A stretch of 64,000 bases of DNA from NCBI GenBank assembly GCA_914767715.1, contig OU612072.1, positions 12,586,001-12,650,000 on the forward strand, written 5' to 3'. A program made the position numbers and the translations under genes. Under the pieces are notes generated by a model. That model did not search any database. It saw only the letters and a list, made by a program, of their open reading frames with translations, and was not told the DNA's origin. Numbering within the stretch: the stretch's first letter is position 1; the number at the start of each line of letters is the position of its first letter. Positions 12,301 to 27,300 of this stretch are shown one piece after another. The stretch is from Membranipora membranacea (taxonomy: Eukaryota > Bryozoa > Gymnolaemata > Cheilostomatida > Membraniporidae).

Positions 12301-15300
12301 GAGGTAAGTAAAAGCAAAAGGGAAGTCTATGATTTAGAGTTATCACTCCAGCAGCAGGGAAGATGAAAGATGAGTGTGGAAATGTCTGCAAATAGAAGTA
12401 GCTTGTTGGATTCTGTGGTAATTCCTTGTCACAACATTGAGCGATATGCTGATAATGGAACATCACAAAATATCATGTGCTGTCATTTGAGCTATCGTGC
12501 TAAGAAAGAGCCTATCATTCATGACATGCGCTTGGCGGTTTCTCAAATACATGTAACTAGAGAAAGCTGTAATTAATTCTGTTTTTGCAACTCTAACGCT
12601 TATACACCGGATTCAAGCAGTGTATTAGGCCTAAATCCGCAACTATACTTACGTTTTGTGGCTTTACTTGAGGCACGCCCCGTAACGATGAACTTTCCTG
12701 GTTTGGACCCCAGGATATCACCTGTATTCCACAGATCTACAGGAGTAGCTGTAAGTTTATCTCTCTTGGTGTTCAGTTTGTTCAGACTGATAGCTGGATT
12801 CTCTGGCTGTAAATTATCTGCAAATAACAATAAAATATTGACTCATTAATTTTAGTGACATTGGAGTTGCCCTCTCTTCAACAGATTTGATCTTATCTCA
12901 ATATTCATGGCAGAGGCTGCAGTCTCACCAGTTATTGATGAAGGAAAAGCTACCACCAGAATAAACAAAGTTTTATACAAATACAAAATCATTGGGAAGA
13001 AATGAATGCCAGAGTTTCAGTTGAGCATGCATAAACAGAACACATCCCGAGTAGGTCTCTATTTTGGGCTGCTATACAAACAGACAAAGACAATATTTTT
13101 ACTGATACTTTTGGCCTCGTTCAAAGCTCCCTATGGCGAAGTTCACTAACATCTTAGTACCCACTACAGGATGAAATTTTTTGCACATATTAATTTAGCA
13201 GCCTGACACAGAATAGCAGAAGGCACATGGTTAAATAAAGGTGAAACTCTAAAAGGCATCTTTTAGAAACTTTTTTAAATCTTTTTAAAAGACATTTTAG
13301 AAACTCTAAATGGATTAAAATTAAGAAATTACAATCTTATTTTCATCTTGTAGGACGTAGGTTCACAAGAACTAGTGAGGAAGTATGCTAACCAAGACAT
13401 CATTTCCTACTAAGAATAGATTTTTTACTCTTTTAAACTTATTTTTACTGGATTTTTTAAACACAATCTTTTTTTAATACAAGGTGCCACTTTCTATGTC
13501 ACGAGACATTTGGAGGTTTAACACTCTGCGTGAAAATCAATAGTCGAATAAAGACAATAATAATGTTTATATATAATTTACTCACAGACAGACACGACAG
13601 CGGGATGCTGTGAGTGTATATCAGTAGTAGTACTGTCCCAGTTAGGTAGGAGTACAGCACTAAGGGCCTTATCTCCTCCGAGCGATGATTGAGTGTGTTG
13701 TGAGAACTTCTCATCCAGGAAGTCCTTACGCAGCTTAAACAGCTCTTCGGCCATGTGCTGAGCATCAGGGCTGTAATAACAGAGATATAGGATTATAGAG
13801 ATAGAGGATTGTGTTTCTCTGTATGAATCATGGTATATGTGTGTTGGAAGTAAAACTATCAATGCATTTGCATGATAGACTCACCACAACATCTGCTTAT
13901 TTCTAATTTCTCATTGAATTCAGTAGCATAGGGCAGTTTATTATTTTCGAAGGCATTATGTCACTCCATGTGAACATTGATGTATGTAGGTTTTGAAAGC
14001 GAACGCTAACTTATCATCAACATGGATGAAAAGTATTTTCTAAAGTTGTCTTCTTTTTTGCCACGGTGCAAGACAACCTGTGACAAAGGTTTTTGCAAGG
14101 AGCTAGATGATTTACATCATTTATACTTTCACAAATGATGAAAATAATGAAAGTGACTTGCATCCTCTTGAATGTTCTGCCATAAGTCGATAATTGGTTT
14201 GAAATATGGGTAAGGTTCAGAAACAAAATTTGGCTTGTTGACCCTGCAATGCAAACATAACACCTACAGAATTGGTAACAAAAATAACCACTCCATCCAT
14301 ACTAATTATCAAAATATATAGACACTATATATTCAAATCTGAGGTGTTCTATATTTAAAGACAGACAACCGTTTTGTAGGTGGAGGACAATTAGCACAGA
14401 ACAAGCATAGTTAGCCCATACACACTGAGTCCTATCTCACCTTCGTTTGATTGCAGGTGGTGCTGTGAGAGAATCATCAGAAGCCTCAGAGTCAGTACTT
14501 GTACTGAGATGAGGAGCTGAGGCTCGCTGTCTATCTCTACTGTGAGGTGTAGATCTACGCTTACGCCTACTCTGTCTAGATACATGCTGCTCACCTGTAA
14601 ATATGTGGGGCATAGTTTGATGGATAATCTATTTTATTCTTCTCAGATTTCATGGTATCATGTCAGTTTGCACGTTACCTTATTTAATACCATAGTATAT
14701 GTTGCATCTTATACATGGTTTCGACTTTAGTATTTGGTTAACATAAGTACAAATCATAACTGATGGGAAGGGAAAAAGGACAGATATCAAACATAGCATC
14801 GTCGAGTCCTCGGTCAAGTCAATCTCAAGTATAAGCTCAACTTCTTGGGCAAAAAATGTTCACGTAAAATGGCGAAAATGCCAGAATGCACGGAGGAGAC
14901 AAACAATAAAGATATTGACATGCACTCTATATTTTTATCATTATTGTTATCACAAATTTCGGTAGCTGCGATTTAACTGCCAAGCTGTAAGGTAGGATAT
15001 TTGTCAGATCGGTTTTTATCATAAATTGAAAATGCCAAAGACCTTTATCAGGTAAAACAATGAGTAGCGGTAATCAAAGTTGTTACCAAACAAAATTAAA
15101 ATTTTCTAGATAAGCCAACATTTCACTTCAACGCCGACTCGAGTTATAGTTTTGCAATATAAGCCTGACACAGTGTAAACTTCATGACAATTTGATATAA
15201 TACAAGTACCCCAACAAGAGCATAACGTGCTCAGAGCAACCCAAACACTTTTCCAGGGTGAATATTTCCACTCTTCTAGCGAATACATCCCCTACTATAT

Positions 15301-18300
15301 GACCAGTTAGTCAGTGTCCAGCGTGAAGTGTTCCGATAAAAATGTTGTTTGCAATACTAGAGGTCTATGAGGCCGATATCAAAAACAATTGTGTGCCCAA
15401 CAAAGTTTGGATCAGTGAAATAGTGTGAGACGCAGAGCTTACCTATAAGTGAATCTTCTGAGAAACTCTCATCAGGATCCTTCTTAGATTTCAGCTTGGC
15501 AGCCCTGAAAATGCAAAACAGAGCACACCATTAATGATGGGCTTAAAATGATAATGCAGACATATCGATAGTGATATAATACAAGGTACAAAACATGGTA
15601 CTGGACTATTTAGCATATAGGTGTGGGTGGTTTTGCAAATAAAACAATAAGTATGGCTACTCCTAATCCCACAAGTCCAAAAACTACCCTAGATATCCGA
15701 TTCTAGTGTACTACATATGCTTGATATTCTCTTTTACCCTTACGCATTGCTCTGTTTAAAATTTAGAATTATCATTTTAGAATTTTGATTCTAGTCACAG
15801 TGCCAGTCAAATATGTTAACTAGGTGACACCGTTTTGTTTACAACTTTATTGAGGGGGGTGTACCCTGAATGTGCTATAGCTCAGATATTTAATACTGTA
15901 CTTTCACTAAAATCTGGTAATCAATGGACATGCATATCCTCATTCTAATCAGCTTATTTGTAATCAATAAAATGTGACAAAAGTTTAGTTTGCTCAGGTG
16001 TATTTTAATCTGCCCGGTGAATAGAATAATTTTATGTTGCGCAAGTTATAGATATCAAACTCTTGGTGCAGTTGGACTTTTAGATATGCGTTGCTTTTCA
16101 CTATCATCAAATAAAAAGACAATAAGACAAACTGAATATCCAAAAAGCTTTTGGATATGACTGACTATAAGTGGGCTAAATACCTTTTCTTCCTCCGCTT
16201 TCGGCCTGGGTGCTTGCCCTGACAGCCACCCATTTTAATACAAAGCAGCAACCACCGAACACCAGATGAGAACTATCCACTCAACTCTCGCAACTCAGCA
16301 CCACAAAATTTAGACAAGAGCTGCAGATGTTTGACATGAATCCATCACGGTGCCAACTTCAGTAGCCAGTTCAGTACGCCCAGCAGACAAATCGATTCTT
16401 TTCACTGTTTTAAAGTTAATATCCTTGTTATAATTACAAATCTATTGCTGCCGCTAACCATATAAAAGGTGTCAACGAACTGCTGCAGCAGATTGGTAGA
16501 GATTTATATCAGTGTAAACTAAACTGAAGAGTCGGTTATTTGTCCAGCAGCTGGCGTTGACAAGCAAAAATCCAATTGTCTATATCGGCAGCAAAAAAGT
16601 TCACCTATAGCTCTTGCTGCCGCAAATCGATAGTGCATGAATTATTGCTGTTCTATTTGCAAATGAGTGGCACAGAATGGTTTGTCCTGGAGCTCTAGAT
16701 GGTAATCATTCTTTGGCTGAACTGATGTTTGTCGTTGTAAAGCCAGAGGCGAGCTATACTGTCAATGGAATTCCAGGACGGATAATCCAGCAGCTTTCAG
16801 CTCGGCAGAGTAAATTAAGAAACTAATCCTTGTCCAACCCTCGGTGAGATTAGACTTTCACTGATTAGCTTGAAATCACAGCCAGAAGCTAAATTAGACT
16901 CAAACTGTAGAGTTGAAAGGAGCAATAGAGCACCACTTCAAATTTGACGCCACGTTCAATTTTGCTGTCTCAAGTTGAGCCGGTTAGCAGTCAGCAAAAC
17001 AGTCAAATCATGATATGCTGTCACAAATTCCAAAGTGTAGTAGAAAGTTTAAAGTACAGCTTTTCCTCAAGTCAGCATCCCAAGCTTTATATTCAACATT
17101 AAATCAACAGCGTGCCTTATCAATCACCAATCAGCACTCCTCCTCTCTCTACGCACTCGCACTCGAGATAAGAAATTAGTTACTATAATAAACCAATCAT
17201 ACAGCTATAATCCCATAATGTGTCTTGTGCCTAACTATGATGAAGTCTTATTGTGGCAGCGGATAAAGGTGATATGAAAATGTTCTGTCACTGTTCAATA
17301 GAAGTAATTATCTGCTCAGTTCAGTGACTCAATTAGCTATCCATCTTAGCTTTGTTGGGTCTTTCGACAATGACAAGATTACCACGCAGGTCTGTTGTTT
17401 CCTGAATGTAGCTTTACCTCTACCTGTGCTATCTATAATTTTGTGTTCCGGTCAGTAGAACTGATTAGCTGAAGAGAATGTCCCAACATTTGAGCTTTGA
17501 GACCCCTAAGAGTTTGAGAATCTGCTGTGCGACATGCTGTGATAAACTCGAAATCCCTTTGAGTCAGCTGTTCAGAAAACCTTGCGGAAAACCATGTAGG
17601 CAAGGCTGCTGCATCCAAGCCGGAGGTATTTGTAGCTGTCTTGAACTAGTCAGCGAAATAGAAAACACTTGAAGACCTGTGTTCACGACTTAGCGCCAAC
17701 TCCAAACAAACGCAGACTGAAAACTATTTCTAATCCTGAATCCTTCAAAGTGCCTCAACTTTTTATAAACAGGAACAATAGAAAAGTAGTCTGATTTAAA
17801 TGAAAATAATTGATCGAAGGAGAGTTAAACTCAAGCTCTATTATTATCGAGAGTCGATTTCACCTCTCAAATGGGCAACGCTCACAACAAGCTGGCGAAT
17901 TTGATACCTCAGACGCATTTCAAATAAGTAAATAAAACAACAATATTAAATTAAGTAATTTAATACATTGTTCAACAAAACTCTTTTGAAATCAGACATG
18001 ATTTTTTATCACTGTTACCTAACGGCCTTGTAGTTTGCTGTTTCAACATTTTCCAGACACTAACTGGTGTTGGTTGAGCATATCATGTTTGATCTAACTA
18101 AATACATGTACCTAGATGGGTACTCCCCAAGGACTAGCAAGTGCTATTTTTGAGATCCTTTGACAGCAAGATCACACTTGGGCAAGCCCATACCAAAAGG
18201 TATGCTTTGTAAATTGTATTAAAGCAAGCCAGATTTCATGGAAAGCTAAAGTTATATCATAATATTGGACTTACATCCAAGAAACCTGTAGTTTTCACTA

Positions 18301-21300
18301 CTTTAAATAAAAAAAGGCAGGTGGGGCGGGTGTAGACAGTTACATAGACTGTTTTAACGTAATCTTTGTGCACTATTAGCTGTTTTGATGCTAAGAAAAT
18401 GAACTAATCTATACATTTTAAACATGTTGAAAGTTTGCTTCACATGTCCACAAAGTGCACGACGGTTCACACATTCATATTACACCTATAGGCCCGTGCT
18501 CTGATATTCATCAGGTGGTCTTTTGCATGAGTAAAAGATTATCGGTTCTTAGGAAATATTTGTTTAGTTCTCAATAACTTGTTTTAAATTTCATCCTGCA
18601 CCAATATGCTTGTGGTCATTAGGTCTTTGCTTCATTGCATTTATTACATCCATTTGCTTAATCACGCTTAAAAACAAAAGCACACACAATCCATTAGGAG
18701 AGCGATTATTCAGCAAGTTTTTTTGTTTCAATGTTGTTTTAGTCTTGTACACTGGAAAGAATAACAGTTTAAATGGGTATGGTTTAGCCAACAAATTACA
18801 CAGCAATAACAGACGTCATGATTGGGCCGCAGTGCTGTAATTACATAGCTTTCTGGGGGTAGACAACTAACAAAAGTGAAACAATTGCTAAGTCTGACCC
18901 TGCTGTCCCTCCCTGCTGTCCCTCCTTGCTGTCCCACCCTGCTGTCCCTCCCTGCTGTCCCTCCCTGTTGTACCCATCAGGTCAATAATATGATCATTCC
19001 ATGTCTAGGAATTAGGTTAGGCTGCGACACTGCAAGAAGCTTTGCCTCAAAGACCTCACTCTTAACAAAACTTAAAAAACATGCAAAATTAATGAAGCAG
19101 GATCAAATGAACGTAATTTTTGGGTTAGATAACTTATAAACTCTAATTAGGCTTCATGCAGTACAAATGCTGGTGTTTTACAGAAGCATTAATGACAAGA
19201 CAGACGCTAAAAAAAATAACTTAGGAACTAACAGCTTTATTATATAGAACTAAGACCAGACGCATGGATAGTGGGCATGTTAACAACCTACCCACAATGC
19301 AACTTCAGACTGAAGTTCCCAGAAATTTCAGTCAAATATATTTACCAAGGACCTGAATTGCACTGTGGGATAGTTGTGAGCATGCCCTTTTTTGAGTATA
19401 GTAGAAGCGTTATTTAGGCGAGACCATGCAGAAAAAAACTAACTCACCGTCTTTTTCGACCCCCTCGTTTTTTCTTCCTACGAGCAGATGGTAAAGGTTT
19501 ACCACACGACAGTAAATTAAAGTAATATTTCCAGCCATTAGCCATATTTAATATCAAGTCATTGAGATAAATCCAAGTTCAAGCGTTTTCTGTTAACCAG
19601 CATTGTAAATTCAAATTTTTACATTTTCTCAAAAATACTTCTGCATATAACAAAACGACTAACTAAACTATACTAGTCGCAACAAATGTTGTGCATATTG
19701 GTCCGATATACCCCCTAGGGCCAATAACAAGACAAGACAATAGCATTCGATCAGTCAGACATCGAGCTGTGCATATTATTACAACTTTATCAGTAATCAA
19801 TCGATGAATGTTTTGTTATCTTATTGATCAGATATTTCAAGGATTGTTCAACAGCTTTATGATCGTGTATTAGCAAAGCTGCCTATAAATAAACATATAC
19901 AGAGCTTTCTTGAGCTAATATTGACATAGACATTATATTGATGCTAGCTGGATAATCGGTAAATTGTAATCTGTTCAGTCTGTTGTTGGCAAGCTGCCAT
20001 ATTCTCGCTGAGTCTTTGAGCTGCACTTGAAAAGGAAATCACTTTTCACGGCTTGAGACTTTCAATTACTCTGTTTTGTCTGGCGCAAAGAACCCAATCA
20101 GTTTTGAAATTAACTAATCATGAAATATACTTTGGCAGCTAGTCAATAAAGACAGCAGCAGCAGTTTTTAGCTGTTTCCCACGCGCTTGGCACAATTGTG
20201 AAAAAAAGTAGTTGAGTTATCAGCTTGACATGAAAAATACAAAGCTACTTTATTAACACTACTGAATTTCCCCCGTAAAGAACTGCTGACAGTTGAATGA
20301 GTTCTTGATGCCACGCTATGGAAATTAATCACAAGAAATTGAATATCCTAACTCTTTTGTCTTCTTATAAAAGACCTAGGTAGATGAAGAATACCAATTT
20401 TCCGCTGCGCCTGGCATTACTTCTCTGAGGCTCACAGCTGGAGTAGTTGTCACTCTTACAAAGAGCAGACAACTTTAAACACCACCCATAAAAATCCTGA
20501 TTTTTGAACCTATCCTTCTGACCGTGAAAATATAAACTGATATGTTATGTTTATACCACATGCGTTTAACAATAGATATACTGTTTAAATTACATAGCTT
20601 TTTTCTCCTTCATTTCTTGCAGATTTCCTAGTTATTTAATATAAAAAATTCTTAATCTATTCCTATGACAGGAGTAGCGAAACCCCAGACATAGATGTAA
20701 TGATAGAAGGATGATTTTATGATCACTTACTTGACAGATATCTCTTTGACGGTCCTCTCGAGCTCCTCATACTTAGCTCTGGTATCCTCCAAAGCTTTGG
20801 CTGCCACAGCTTTCCTCTCAGCTAGATAACCTTCAGTCAGTGGTAATAGCTTACCGTCCTCATAGAAGTGAACTAGGGGTGGTGAGTCTACGTCCCGCAT
20901 TTCCGAGTCCTCTTCATGGTCTGAATCAGCGCTATGATGAAACATTGGCTTGCTTTCCTCCTGGAAGATAGGAAATGGCCGTGATAGTTCAGATTTGGCT
21001 GCACAATTTGATATCTAGCACACGGCATTTGAGGGATTCTGGATGGAAAACTGTGCAGGATTCCCTTCTGGGCTGAAAAGTGTATAATTTTGCACCTTAC
21101 ATGATTCGAGCTTTAATCTTTGGATAAAATAACGCCTCACAAATGTACTACTACTTGGGGAGACAGAATGAATGCAGTCTAAAAACTGTCAAAAATTGAT
21201 TTGGCTTTGAATAGTCTAATTAGAAAAGCCTATGTGATGGTGATTTCCCAGAAACGCACCAGTGTTGGAGTACTGTGAGAGCTATTAGAGCGAGGTGACT

Positions 21301-24300
21301 CATCCTCTAGCCTGTGAAGCTCCATGATAGATGGGGACACCTCGACACCGGCCTTAACAATCTGTGATGAGACCTCAGGCACTGATTCGGTGGAGTCTCC
21401 TGAAACAATGGACAGACAGCATTAAAACATTATTTCTAAGAGAATAGTATGAACGCTTTGAGGTATTTTTTCAAAAGTAACATAGTTTAAATGATGTTCA
21501 TAAATCTGACCCATTCACTCCAGTGGACGTTCGGACAATGGATGTTGTAGTCCTCTGCTCATCCTTATAGCACAAGGTGGACATAGAAACTATATTTGAG
21601 CCTCTGTTTCTATCACACCCACTGTCAGCATTGATTGAGTTTGATCAAATTTGCCTTTGTTCGGAGTTGCCCTTTCTTTACCACGTAGCCATCAAAAAAG
21701 CCCAGTAGCTTTATAGCAGAGATGGAATATCTTGGAATGCAGGCAAGTGGAATCAAAGTTGATCTAGTCGGTTAGCGCTGCCAAAAGGCTACTAAAACAA
21801 TGTTCTAGATTGAGCATCACTACGAGCCATTCTACACTAGCTATTGGCCAAGACTGCTCCGCTGAGGTTAGCAGCAGCACCTGCCCACATTCCACATAAG
21901 ACAGTTTGTGCACTCAGTCTATATCTACAACTACATCGCTACAGCAAACTACTAACTAGCAGTTACTAAGTGAGCTTTTCTACCTTGATAAAATTTGACT
22001 GCTGGCAATGTTAGTTCGCTGTGTCGGCGACCAGAAAAGAAGTCTGCGGAATGGTGAAAGAGAAATTATATATATTTGTATTTAAATTGTATCAGGATCA
22101 GATTTATAAATACTAAATACAATCATCCCTGAGGAACAGTTGGAGATACTTGGACTAAATACTAAACTGAAACAGATTTTGTTAGCTTTAGTTGATCATT
22201 GTCATGCAAATCTGTGTTTTTGCTACATATTAGGCAGTACAGTTCCCGACCCATCTGGATGGTAAACTTTCATTGCTTCTGACCTCACTCAGGTGGACTA
22301 CGTGTGACCTAGACCAAATTTGATCATGTTAGCCTGAATTTGGAGTTGCTCTTCCTCCGCTGATTAGCCACGACTCATCAGTGGAGGCAGAGCAACCTGA
22401 ATTCAGGCAAACTGGATTAACTTGATCCGCCTGTGACCTACAAGTTAACTTCAACATTCTCTTGAAACTGTCTAGACAGCTAGACTACCCGACAAAGGCT
22501 AATGTGGGATATCTTTTAACAGAACTCTTAACCTTATAACTATTGATTTAGTTTAAGTTCTCAAACTCTACACTGGTAGCTGGTAGTGGCATTCTATTAT
22601 CAACCACATCAATCAATTCGAGCGGGGAAGATAATTGAATGCCATTACCAACATTAACTAGTGAGATGGAGAATACCACCAGTGTGCTACCATTGCATTA
22701 TCAACCCCCCAGCAGAGTTTGAGGATTGAAACTCCTATTGTTGTACTTTACAGGACAGTTACATGTGGATACAGGAAATGTACATACCATGTTTAGCTGT
22801 GTGAGCCTGTACTGTGATATTACCAGTACTCTGAGTTTTCAGTAATCTCTCATATTCAGCTCTGAGCTCCACCTGGTCTACAGACTCATCATCAGCCTCA
22901 CTCTGAGCACCGTCTATGTGTCGTAACTCCTCATTACTCTGTGTCTGCCTCTCTGTAGTATCAGAAACATAGACATTGATACATGGACATTGATACATAT
23001 ATCTACCTGGTTAATCTGACGCTATATTGATCAAGGAAAGGGGAGATGCATCTGTATAAAATATATAGACATGAATCCATAGACATCTACTTAGTGGGTG
23101 CGACACTTTTTCCCAAAAGCATCGATATAGATCGATAGATGTTTACTAAGTCGCTGTGTATCTATTTCTCGAAAGCATAGACATTGATACAGAGATGTCC
23201 ACTTGGGTAATGTTTGAATAGGGGAGGCGCCACTAGAGGAAGCAACAACTACAGTTAGATCTTCATGATAGAGTGTGAATGTGCAAACTGATATTACCAC
23301 AGGTTAGGTGATTAAGATCGAAGCCTGAGTTTGTTGTAGGTGCGGTGGATTTCTTTAAATATATTTGAAAACCCTTAGTAACCCCTTCCACTTTCTTGAT
23401 TTCATGTATTAAATGGTGCATAAAACAAGAGCCAATGAAAACCACCTCCATCAAAAGATGAGAGGTGTTATTCTTTTCGGACCATGACTTGATGGGGGTC
23501 CTTGAGCAAGTATATACAGGACCTAAGATCCCAAACTGCAAGATTAGGAAGCAAAAATGTTGAGCCAACGATGACCATTTTAATGGAAACGCCCATAACT
23601 TCCTTTCAATGTGTTGTAGTTACGGGTGTAGGAACATGTGCATAATTAAAATATCTTATCATATACTGTATATCAAAAGTCCTTGAGTAGGTACATACAT
23701 GTCAGGATACCGGATTGACAAACAACCGGGTTAACCTAAAACTATGAGATTAGGAAGCAAAGAACGCCCTTCCTTTCAATTTATTTTAGTTACTGTCGTA
23801 CTAACATGAGCATTATTATATTCTTACCCAGAAGCAGATAGATAAGGCCGGATATCATGCCTACATGATAGCGGTTAAGCAGGTGAAAGTAGCGCTCCAA
23901 AGTTAACAATGACAATGCCAAATAAAACGCCGCTGTTGTAAAAGATGGCATGCATGCATCTAAATATCCCGGAGCGACAAAAGGTTATCCTATAACTCTT
24001 TTGTGCTCACCGAAAAGCTAATAAAGTGTGACGCTATATTTTCTCAGCAAACACATAGAACACAGCTGCCCCACAAAAAAAAATCCACCAGTCAATATAT
24101 AATGTGCTGTTATGTCAAAAATCAATTCCGCAAAGTCAGACTGATAGTGCAGGGTGATGAATAGTGGTATAATGGAACGTTAAACTTCGGAGGCATTTCG
24201 AACTGAGTACCCGTTTGATAATTTGTTAACCTTATAAAATTCATATCACTTTAAACACTTAGGGATTGTTCATTGAAATGTGATATTTCCAATCAATTGT

Positions 24301-27300
24301 TGAATTGCAATTCTGAATATTGAGTAAATTAGTATTTCTTCTTGATATTCAACTCTAACTCAATAATAGTTCATGATAAATTCTATAAAATCTACTTTTC
24401 AATGCGACCGACTGATCTCGCAAAGTCAAGGCTGTCTTGCCACTTTGCATGCACTGTTCTAATCCACGGGACTGCTAAAGGAAATCTGCACATTACAGTT
24501 TGATGCTACATTAAACTGTTTCCTGCTGTCTCTCCTCACATTATCAGGAGACTGTCAACAACCGATTCAAATTCATAAAAAATATAGAGCGAAAAGATAC
24601 GCGGTTAGACAACTCCAGATTTAAACTTTGAGCTAGCCAACGAGTTGGCAGATAATAGATAGTTCAAGAAAGGCTACAATTTTATCACTTATGATGATCT
24701 AACTAAAGCATGATGAATGAAATCCTCTTTTTCCCTAAAAAGCTCACACATAGGATGTATTCTGTTTCTGCCACATGTAGTAAATAATAAAACTCGAGGC
24801 ATTTGCGAAATCCAAATAGACTTTCGTTGGAAGGATATTTTCCGTACCAAAGAATGAACTGTGAGTTACAATTGTGCAGGGATAGCTGTTTGTGACATTG
24901 CATTATCAACATCCTTTCCCACCCATGAATCATGAAATTGGCCACAAGTCGTCACTCCGAATTCCTTGTGATGGTACTCATTTCAAGTGAATTAATTCAC
25001 TATCTATCGATCAGAGATATAGATGCTAGTATATACAGTGACCAGTGTGCTCTTCGGCTTACCTGAGGTCATGCTGCTTATACTGGGTCTCTTAGTTGAG
25101 CTCTTTCTTCTTAAACTGCCCGATGGGCTGACAACATCTTCTTTCCTATAACAAATTGAAAAAATGTTTGCGGCTAAGACCTCAACATCTTTGTTGTAGC
25201 CAACTCTGTATATTTCATGTTCAGAACTGTTAGGTTGATTAATTGTTTGCCTGTAGGTGATGCTGAGCAGCGTACACATTCTTATCAGGTAGTGTTTGCT
25301 GCAAAGATTTAGCGGGATAATTGAACATCACACTTGTCATCATAGTTTGGAAGTTACATGAAACACTGGTCACCAATTAAGCGCAGCTCCAAACTGCTGT
25401 GGATTTTGCCAGGGTGGCAAGGAAAGGGGGCGATGGGAAACACAGAGAAATGATTGCTTACTTCTTAGTGTCTTGATCGCGGAGGGTTTTGGCGAATCTT
25501 TGATGGTAAGGATCTCCAACCATAAAGATCTCCTTGTCAGCATCGGAGCGTCCTGCAAAATAATATCAACATGATAATACTTTTTTTCAAAATTATGGGG
25601 CGAAGAACTTGGATTATGCTAAGTCGAAGTGCACAGATTTCCGGTTTTCAAGTAACTCAAACTTTTTGGAATCTGAGCACTTAGACTTGATATGGGGAGC
25701 ATGCTAAGGTTGGATAGAGTTGGGGACGGAATTCACAGGATAGAGGGTTGAGATAGACAGAGGGGAAGATAGAGAGATGGGGTGGGGGGATGGATTGTGA
25801 TAAAGTTAATATCACTTTGTTTCGCAATGAACGTCTTGATAACATTGGTAGTTTTATCTCAACTTTCTTACAACTCAATTCATGCATATTATTTCAAAAG
25901 TCACCAATGGCCACTGGAGAAATTTGATGAACATCAGATTTCGAATCAAAATTGATCTACATTTTCTGCAAATGTTCGATGTGATATGTGTGTTGGTTTG
26001 TACACCCTGTTACCAACAGCACAAATTTAAAAAATTTCAACGCAATTATCATAATGTTTGTAATGAAACAAACCAAATAGTTGTTATTTTCTTCATTTTT
26101 GACAGTTAAGCTTGACAGGACGTTTCTAGAATCATACATTGACCTATATACCTTCATATCCAGATGCAGATACACATATTATTATTACAGACTACCAAGC
26201 AACCAAAGCCATGCATGCAAATATAGAGTACCCCGTGTCCCACGTTATCTATGACTTGAATGATGATCAATTTTCTGTTTGGTAACAAATATTGAAATTT
26301 CAGACGGGCGAAGGATGTAAGAACGGATTTTCCCGCTTCCATATTTGATCAGGGTCATGAGAAACATACTTAGAACAGGCAAGCTACAATGACCATAAGC
26401 ACAATATGAAGGGTTATTCAATAATTTACTCAGGCTGAACCAACTCTAAACTTCTCTTTATACACAAAAGCTCAGTATCACTGATAAGATAGTAAATTTG
26501 TTATTGAAAACACAACCAAACAGAGAAATTACGAACAACAGTAAGAAATTATCTGCCCCTTTTACAAGTTAAGACAATCCCAAGCACAATAACTAAAATA
26601 ACCTATTCTGTAATCAATATTTTCTAAATATACTTAGTGAATTCAGAAGCCTGTACTGCCAACTGGCAGTGGGAGAAAAAGTATTATTTTTGAATAAACA
26701 ATTCTAATCCAAATAAATCTTATTAAATAATAGATTTTTTCAGTGTTCTTTTATCAATGAACTAAAGGTTTAGTTCATTGGTTTTATGTTCGTTTTGAAA
26801 TAATACTTTTTCTTCTTAAGACCCACAAATTCACCTACTAACACCCAACCAGGATAATTATAAGTAGCCAATGCGTTGGCTCAGATTGGCTATGGTGGAT
26901 TGGAAAGAGCCAATGGCAGTTCAGATGGTACTTTCCTGGAAGTTCCTATATATATTATAGTGAGTGCTAAATAATGCAGTTTCACTTTCATTTTATCTCA
27001 ATAGGTGTTCTCTGACCTGCCATTGGCTCTCTTTCACACTCAACAGCCAATCGCATTAGAGCTTACACATTGGCTGAATTATGAGCTACATTGCATTAAA
27101 ATATAATCTCACCATAGAACCGAATGCTCAACCCTGGAAAATTTTACAATGAAAACAGCAAATGATGATTGCACAGGAATAAGACATGCACATATCATAC
27201 AAACATACAAAAATGGCAGTGAGGTGATTAACGAATAATTAGATAATGGCAAAATAATGATTCAGGTTTTGTGTTTTGAATATTCTGACATTTGGTGAAA

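Larger units (their letters stand above)
15505..20730. other. intron 34, 5.2 kb, hosts candidate alternative first exons
   Basis: Contains exon candidates 1b and 1c, the 13-bp minisatellite and hairpin H. A 64-codon Cys-rich plus-strand frame at 17478-17672 is noted but has no support. The rest is AT-rich and without visible features. Confidence 0.6.
22953..25062. other. intron 30, 2.1 kb
   Basis: Contains the two diverged tandem duplications (23080-23215, 23497-23830) and the block at 24965. Nothing coding seen. Confidence 0.5.

Noticed and set aside
17478-17672. 64-codon plus-strand Cys-rich frame ([11 protein letters not shown])
   Set aside because: No ribosome-start context, splice sites or family match could be seen; nine Cys in 64 codons is notable but not enough.
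18728-18937. Minus frame starting [14 protein letters not shown]
   Set aside because: Its start is the 13-bp minisatellite and there are no splice sites fitting the kinesin.
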